A stretch of 64,000 nucleotides of DNA from Streptomyces macrolidinus (GTDB lineage: Bacteria > Actinomycetota > Actinomycetes > Streptomycetales > Streptomycetaceae): positions 62,001 to 126,000 of the forward strand of contig NZ_JAMWMR010000008.1 in assembly GCF_023887685.1 (NCBI RefSeq), written 5' to 3'. The stretch's first letter is position 1. The number at the start of each line of letters is the position of its first letter. Below the pieces are notes generated by a model. It was given only the letters and a program-made list of their open reading frames with translations, was not told where the DNA came from and searched no databases. Both the position numbers and the translations under genes were made by a program. Shown here in pieces: positions 61,296-64,000 of this stretch.

Positions 61296-62039
61296 TCACC
61301 GGTCCTGCGTGTCCGGCATGTCCTGCGCGTCCTGGGCGTCCTGCGCGGGCCGGGCGAGCCACTCCCGCAGCTCCTCCTTCAGGGAGCGCTGGAACGTGGT
61401 GAGCAGCGCCTGCACCACCAGCGGGTGCATATGCGCGGACAGGGACCGTACGTCCGTGGGGTCGCGCTCGGCCACGGCGTCGCGGAACAGCCGTGACAGC
61501 GCGTGCGCCGCGGCCCGGGAGTGCTCGGTCAGGACGGTGCGGGCGGCGAGGACCGTCTCATGGGTCAGCGGGACGTCGATCAGCTCGACGCCGAGACGCA
61601 GCAGCCCGGGGTCCATGTGGAAGCGGTCGTCCGCCCGCTCGATGACCCCGAGCGCCGCGAGCCGCTCCAGCTCGTCCTCGTCCAGCGCCCGTCCCGCGCG
61701 CCGTTCCAGCTCCTTCCGGGACACCGCCTCCACGGCGTCCGGCGCCCAGGAGGCCACGACGGCCCGCTGGAGCGCGAGGTCGCGCGCGGTGAGGTCCGTG
61801 GGAAGCTGCCGCAGATACCGTTCGATCCCGGCCAGCGTCATACCCTGGCGCTGCAACTCGTCGATCAGCTCCAGCCGGGCCAGATGCCCCGGCCCGTAGT
61901 GCCCCACGCGCCGCGGCCCGATCACCGGCGGGGGCAGCAGCCCCTTGGCGCTGTAGAAGCGGACGGTGCGGACCGTGACGCCCGCGCGCGCGGCCAGCTC
62001 GTCGACGGTGAGCGTCGGCTCCTCGGTCTCGGTCGTCAT
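61296..62039 (-). CDS. MerR-family regulator next to the beta-oxidation operon
   Basis: 247 residues from ATG 62039. LTVDELAARAGVTVRTVRFYSAKGLLPPPVIGPRRVGHYGPGHLARLELIDELQRQGMTLAGIERYL is the MerR winged HTH and the start of the dimerisation coil (about 10-75). The C-terminal ~170 residues are all-helical without Cys pairs, so the effector is probably organic, not a metal. Convergent with fadB; the palindrome at 56523 is a candidate target. A repeat-like DAQDAQDMPDTQDR tail is unusual. Confidence 0.9.
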   Translation of the reverse strand: MTTETEEPTLTVDELAARAGVTVRTVRFYSAKGLLPPPVIGPRRVGHYGPGHLARLELIDELQRQGMTLAGIERYLRQLPTDLTARDLALQRAVVASWAPDAVEAVSRKELERRAGRALDEDELERLAALGVIERADDRFHMDPGLLRLGVELIDVPLTHETVLAARTVLTEHSRAAAHALSRLFRDAVAERDPTDVRSLSAHMHPLVVQALLTTFQRSLKEELREWLARPAQDAQDAQDMPDTQDR

Positions 62040-62133
62040 ATGGAGCAGTATTGCTGTCCCACCAATGCTGTGAAACCTCGCGCGATCACGTGGCGTCGAT
62101 CGACGGCCGCAAATCGGGACATTCGGTGAGCAT

Positions 62134-62173
62134 ATGGAGAACAGCGGAGAACGATGGAGAACAGTGGAGAACA
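62134..62173. repeat. GGAGAAC tandem repeats upstream of the permease
   Basis: Two 20-bp units, ATGGAGAACAGCGGAGAACG (62134-62153) and ATGGAGAACAGTGGAGAACA (62154-62173), each hold two GGAGAAC motifs 9 bp apart; a degenerate TGAGAAG follows. They lie in the ~270-bp gap between divergent merR and permease genes and may be regulator-binding or ribosome-loading sites. Confidence 0.6.
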
Positions 62174-62306
62174 TGTGAGAAGTCCCGCTATGTGATCTGC
62201 GCTATCGCGTCCGCAGAGATTCGTGGGAGAGGGTGACCCGTCGGTCTGTGTCGCCTCTCAGGTGCCGGACCGAGGCACTGACCGAGCCACAGAGAGAGAT
62301 CCACGC

Positions 62307-63773
62307 GTGAGCAAGGACGCCGTGAACACGGCCGTGGCCGCATCCCATGGCGGTGCGAGTCACCAGCCCAAGGACGCGGGCGACGCCGGTTACAGCAAGG
62401 ACCTCAAGTCCCGCCACATCAACATGATCGCGATCGGTGGGGCGATCGGCACGGGCCTCTTCCTCGGAGCGGGCGGCCGGCTGCACAACGCGGGTCCCGC
62501 CCTGGCGCTGGCCTACCTGGTCTGCGGTGTCTTCGCCTTCTTCGTCGTCCGCGCGCTGGGCGAGCTGGTCCTGTACCGGCCCTCGTCCGGGTCCTTCGTG
62601 TCGTACGCGCGTGAGTTCCTCGGCGAGAAGGGCGCCTATGTCGCGGGCTGGATGTACTTCCTCAACTGGTCGACGACCGGCATCGCAGACATCACCGCCA
62701 TCGCGCTGTACACGCACTACTGGAGCATGTTCACCTCCGTCCCGCAGTGGGTGCTCGCCCTGATCGCGCTCGCGGTCGTCCTGGCCGTGAACCTGATCTC
62801 GGTGCGGATCTTCGGCGAGATGGAGTTCTGGTTCGCGATCATCAAGGTCGCCACCCTGGTCGGCTTCATGCTGATCGGCATCTTCCTGCTGGCCACCCAG
62901 CACCCGGTGGGCGGCCACACCCCGGGCCTGAGCGTGATCGGCGACAACGGCGGCTTCTTCTCGCACGGGGTCATGCCCGTGGTCATCGTCATGCAGGGCG
63001 TGATCTTCGCCTACGCGGCCCTGGAACTGGTCGGCGTCACCGCGGGCGAGACCGCCGAGCCGGAGAAGGTCGTCCCGCGCGCGGTGAACTCGATCATGTG
63101 GCGCGTGGGCCTGTTCTACGTCGGCTCCGTGATCCTGCTCGCGCTGCTGCTGCCCGGCTCGGTCTACTCCGCGAGCGAGAGCCCCTTCGTCACCGTCCTG
63201 TCGAAGATCGGCGTATCGGCGGCCGGTGACGTGATGAACCTGGTCGTGCTGACCGCCGCGATGTCCTCGCTGAACTCCGGCCTCTACTCCACCGGCCGCA
63301 TCCTGCGCTCCATGGCCATGGCGGGGTCGGCGCCGAAGTTCACGGCGCGGATGAACCGCAGCCAGGTCCCCTACGGCGGCATCCTGCTCACCTGCGCGGT
63401 GTGCGTGCTCGGCGTCGGCCTGAACTACCTCGTGCCGAGCCAGGCCTTCGAGATCGTGCTGAACGTGGCGTCCCTCGGCATCATCAGCACCTGGGTGATC
63501 ATCATGATCTGCCACCTGGTCTTCGTCCGCCGCGCCAAGGCGGGCCTGGTCACCCGGCCGTCCTTCCGGCTGCCCGGCAGCCCGGTCACGGAGATCGCGA
63601 CCATCGGCTTCCTGGTCGCCGTCCTCGTCCTCATGTGGAACGACCCCGTGGTCGGCCGCAAGACGCTGCTGCTCCTGCCCGTGATCGCGGCCCTGCTCGT
63701 CGGCGGCTGGTTCGCACTCGGCCGCCGCCGCGCCCAGACCGAGAACCAGGGCCCGACCCGCATCACGCCGTAA
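62307..63773 (+). CDS. APC-family amino-acid permease (AnsP/CycA type)
   Basis: 488 residues from GTG 62307 behind AGAGAGAG. Twelve membrane helices; IAIGGAIGTGLFLGAGGRLHNAGPA (helix 1, about 39-63) and ELVGVTAGETAEPEKVVPRAVN (after helix 6) are the amino-acid-polyamine-organocation signatures. Relatives are L-asparagine permease and the D-serine/D-alanine/glycine transporter. A long hydrophilic N-terminus (about 33 residues) precedes helix 1. Proton-coupled uptake expected; substrate not certain. Confidence 0.92.
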   Translation: MSKDAVNTAVAASHGGASHQPKDAGDAGYSKDLKSRHINMIAIGGAIGTGLFLGAGGRLHNAGPALALAYLVCGVFAFFVVRALGELVLYRPSSGSFVSYAREFLGEKGAYVAGWMYFLNWSTTGIADITAIALYTHYWSMFTSVPQWVLALIALAVVLAVNLISVRIFGEMEFWFAIIKVATLVGFMLIGIFLLATQHPVGGHTPGLSVIGDNGGFFSHGVMPVVIVMQGVIFAYAALELVGVTAGETAEPEKVVPRAVNSIMWRVGLFYVGSVILLALLLPGSVYSASESPFVTVLSKIGVSAAGDVMNLVVLTAAMSSLNSGLYSTGRILRSMAMAGSAPKFTARMNRSQVPYGGILLTCAVCVLGVGLNYLVPSQAFEIVLNVASLGIISTWVIIMICHLVFVRRAKAGLVTRPSFRLPGSPVTEIATIGFLVAVLVLMWNDPVVGRKTLLLLPVIAALLVGGWFALGRRRAQTENQGPTRITP

Positions 63774-63834
63774 CGGCGCCGAGGCCCTCGGTGAGGCGGG
63801 CCGCCCTCCGGTGAGGTGGCCCGGCCTGCCAACG

Positions 63835-63866
63835 AGGCGGCCCGGAGCATCCGCCCCGGGCCGCCT
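63835..63866. terminator. Bidirectional hairpin after the permease
   Basis: AGGCGGCCCGG (63835-63845) pairs with CCGGGCCGCCT (63856-63866): 11-bp stem, 10-base loop, between convergent genes. A preceding GGTGAGG(C/T)GG(G/C) repeat at 63790-63820 can form alternative stems. Confidence 0.8.
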
Positions 63867-63881
63867 GCGGAGTCGCGGGGA

Positions 63882-64000
63882 TCAGCCCGCGTGGATGTCG
63901 TTCGTCGCGGCGATCTTCTGCCAGGACTTCGGCGGGGCCGCGGCGGCCGGGGTCTGTGTGGCGGACACCGCGCCGCGTGCCGCGGGCTTCGACGGCTGGA
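63882..64000 (-). CDS. C-terminal end of an unidentified reverse-strand gene
   Basis: A stop codon at 63884-63882 ends a frame reading back to the right edge: ...KPAARGAVSATQTPAAAAPPKSWQKIAATNDIHAG. The Ala/Pro-rich stretch followed by a compact SWQKIAATNDIHAG end looks like a linker plus the end of a folded domain. I do not recognise the family from ~38 residues. The start lies beyond the window. Confidence 0.5.
   Translation of the reverse strand, partial: QPSKPAARGAVSATQTPAAAAPPKSWQKIAATNDIHAG

Noticed and set aside
1..64000. tRNA, rRNA, riboswitch or prophage genes
   Set aside because: No cloverleaf, rRNA-like or integrase/phage structural sequence was recognised in any intergenic gap; a covariance-model scan would be needed to exclude small RNAs.

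Overview
The window is high-GC DNA (by eye around 70 percent or more) with the gene content of a Streptomyces chromosome. Markers are a WhiB-like iron-sulfur regulator (44888), an SsgA-like sporulation protein (48537), a two-domain small laccase (43665), an Sfp-type phosphopantetheinyl transferase (18657), many TetR/XRE/IclR/GntR/MerR regulators, frequent GTG/TTG starts, and rare TTA (bldA-type) codons. No rRNA, tRNA or CRISPR array was seen. Both ends cut genes: an ABC transporter ATPase at the left and an unidentified reverse-strand gene at the right.

Layout. 1-9.5 kb: three secreted serine hydrolases of the beta-lactamase/DD-peptidase fold (587, 4128, 7517), an S-adenosylmethionine-dependent methyltransferase, an MFS exporter coupled to its TetR regulator with two palindromic operators, and two small membrane proteins. 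9.6-13.2 kb: TerB, a short-type 6-phosphogluconate dehydrogenase, OpcA without an adjacent zwf, and a DUF4232 lipoprotein. 13.3-20.0 kb: a GH4/GH38 glycosidase pair, a metallophosphoesterase overlapping the phosphopantetheinyl transferase, and a DinB/MDMPI-type protein.

20.1-29.3 kb is the most unusual region. It holds two ImmA/IrrE-like metallopeptidases, three paralogous multi-pass membrane proteins of the DUF6545/MAB_1171c type, an atypical polyprenyl-synthetase-family enzyme, an FAD-dependent oxidoreductase, an XRE regulator and a free-standing MmyB-type ligand-binding domain. The two halves converge on each other. The first membrane gene is interrupted by a 205-bp palindromic MITE-like insertion with 26-bp inverted ends; removing it restores a continuous 395-codon frame. 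I infer a membrane-linked signalling system controlled by a protease/repressor pair and perhaps connected to an isoprenoid. Its function is not established by the sequence.

29.4-34.3 kb: a GntR regulator divergent from a complete potADBC-type ABC transporter. 34.3-41.3 kb: an EamA-like transporter and a PAP2 phosphatase divergent from a TetR regulator with four operator boxes at exact 16-bp spacing, a large LuxR-type ATPase lacking its HTH, an IclR regulator and a small helical protein. 41.3-51.4 kb: divergent DNA ligase and LigD-type polymerase genes, laccase, WhiB, acyl-ACP desaturase with 15-bp operator repeats, ABC-F ATPase, SsgA-like protein, BNR-repeat protein, DUF7218-like protein and endonuclease V.

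51.4-56.4 kb: a cell-wall amino-sugar recycling locus (anmK, sodium:solute symporter, BadF-type sugar kinase) divergent from a MurR/RpiR regulator. 56.5-62.0 kb: a beta-oxidation operon (CoA-transferase, thiolase, FadB-type multifunctional enzyme) convergent with a MerR regulator. 62.3-63.8 kb: an APC amino-acid permease preceded by GGAGAAC tandem repeats.
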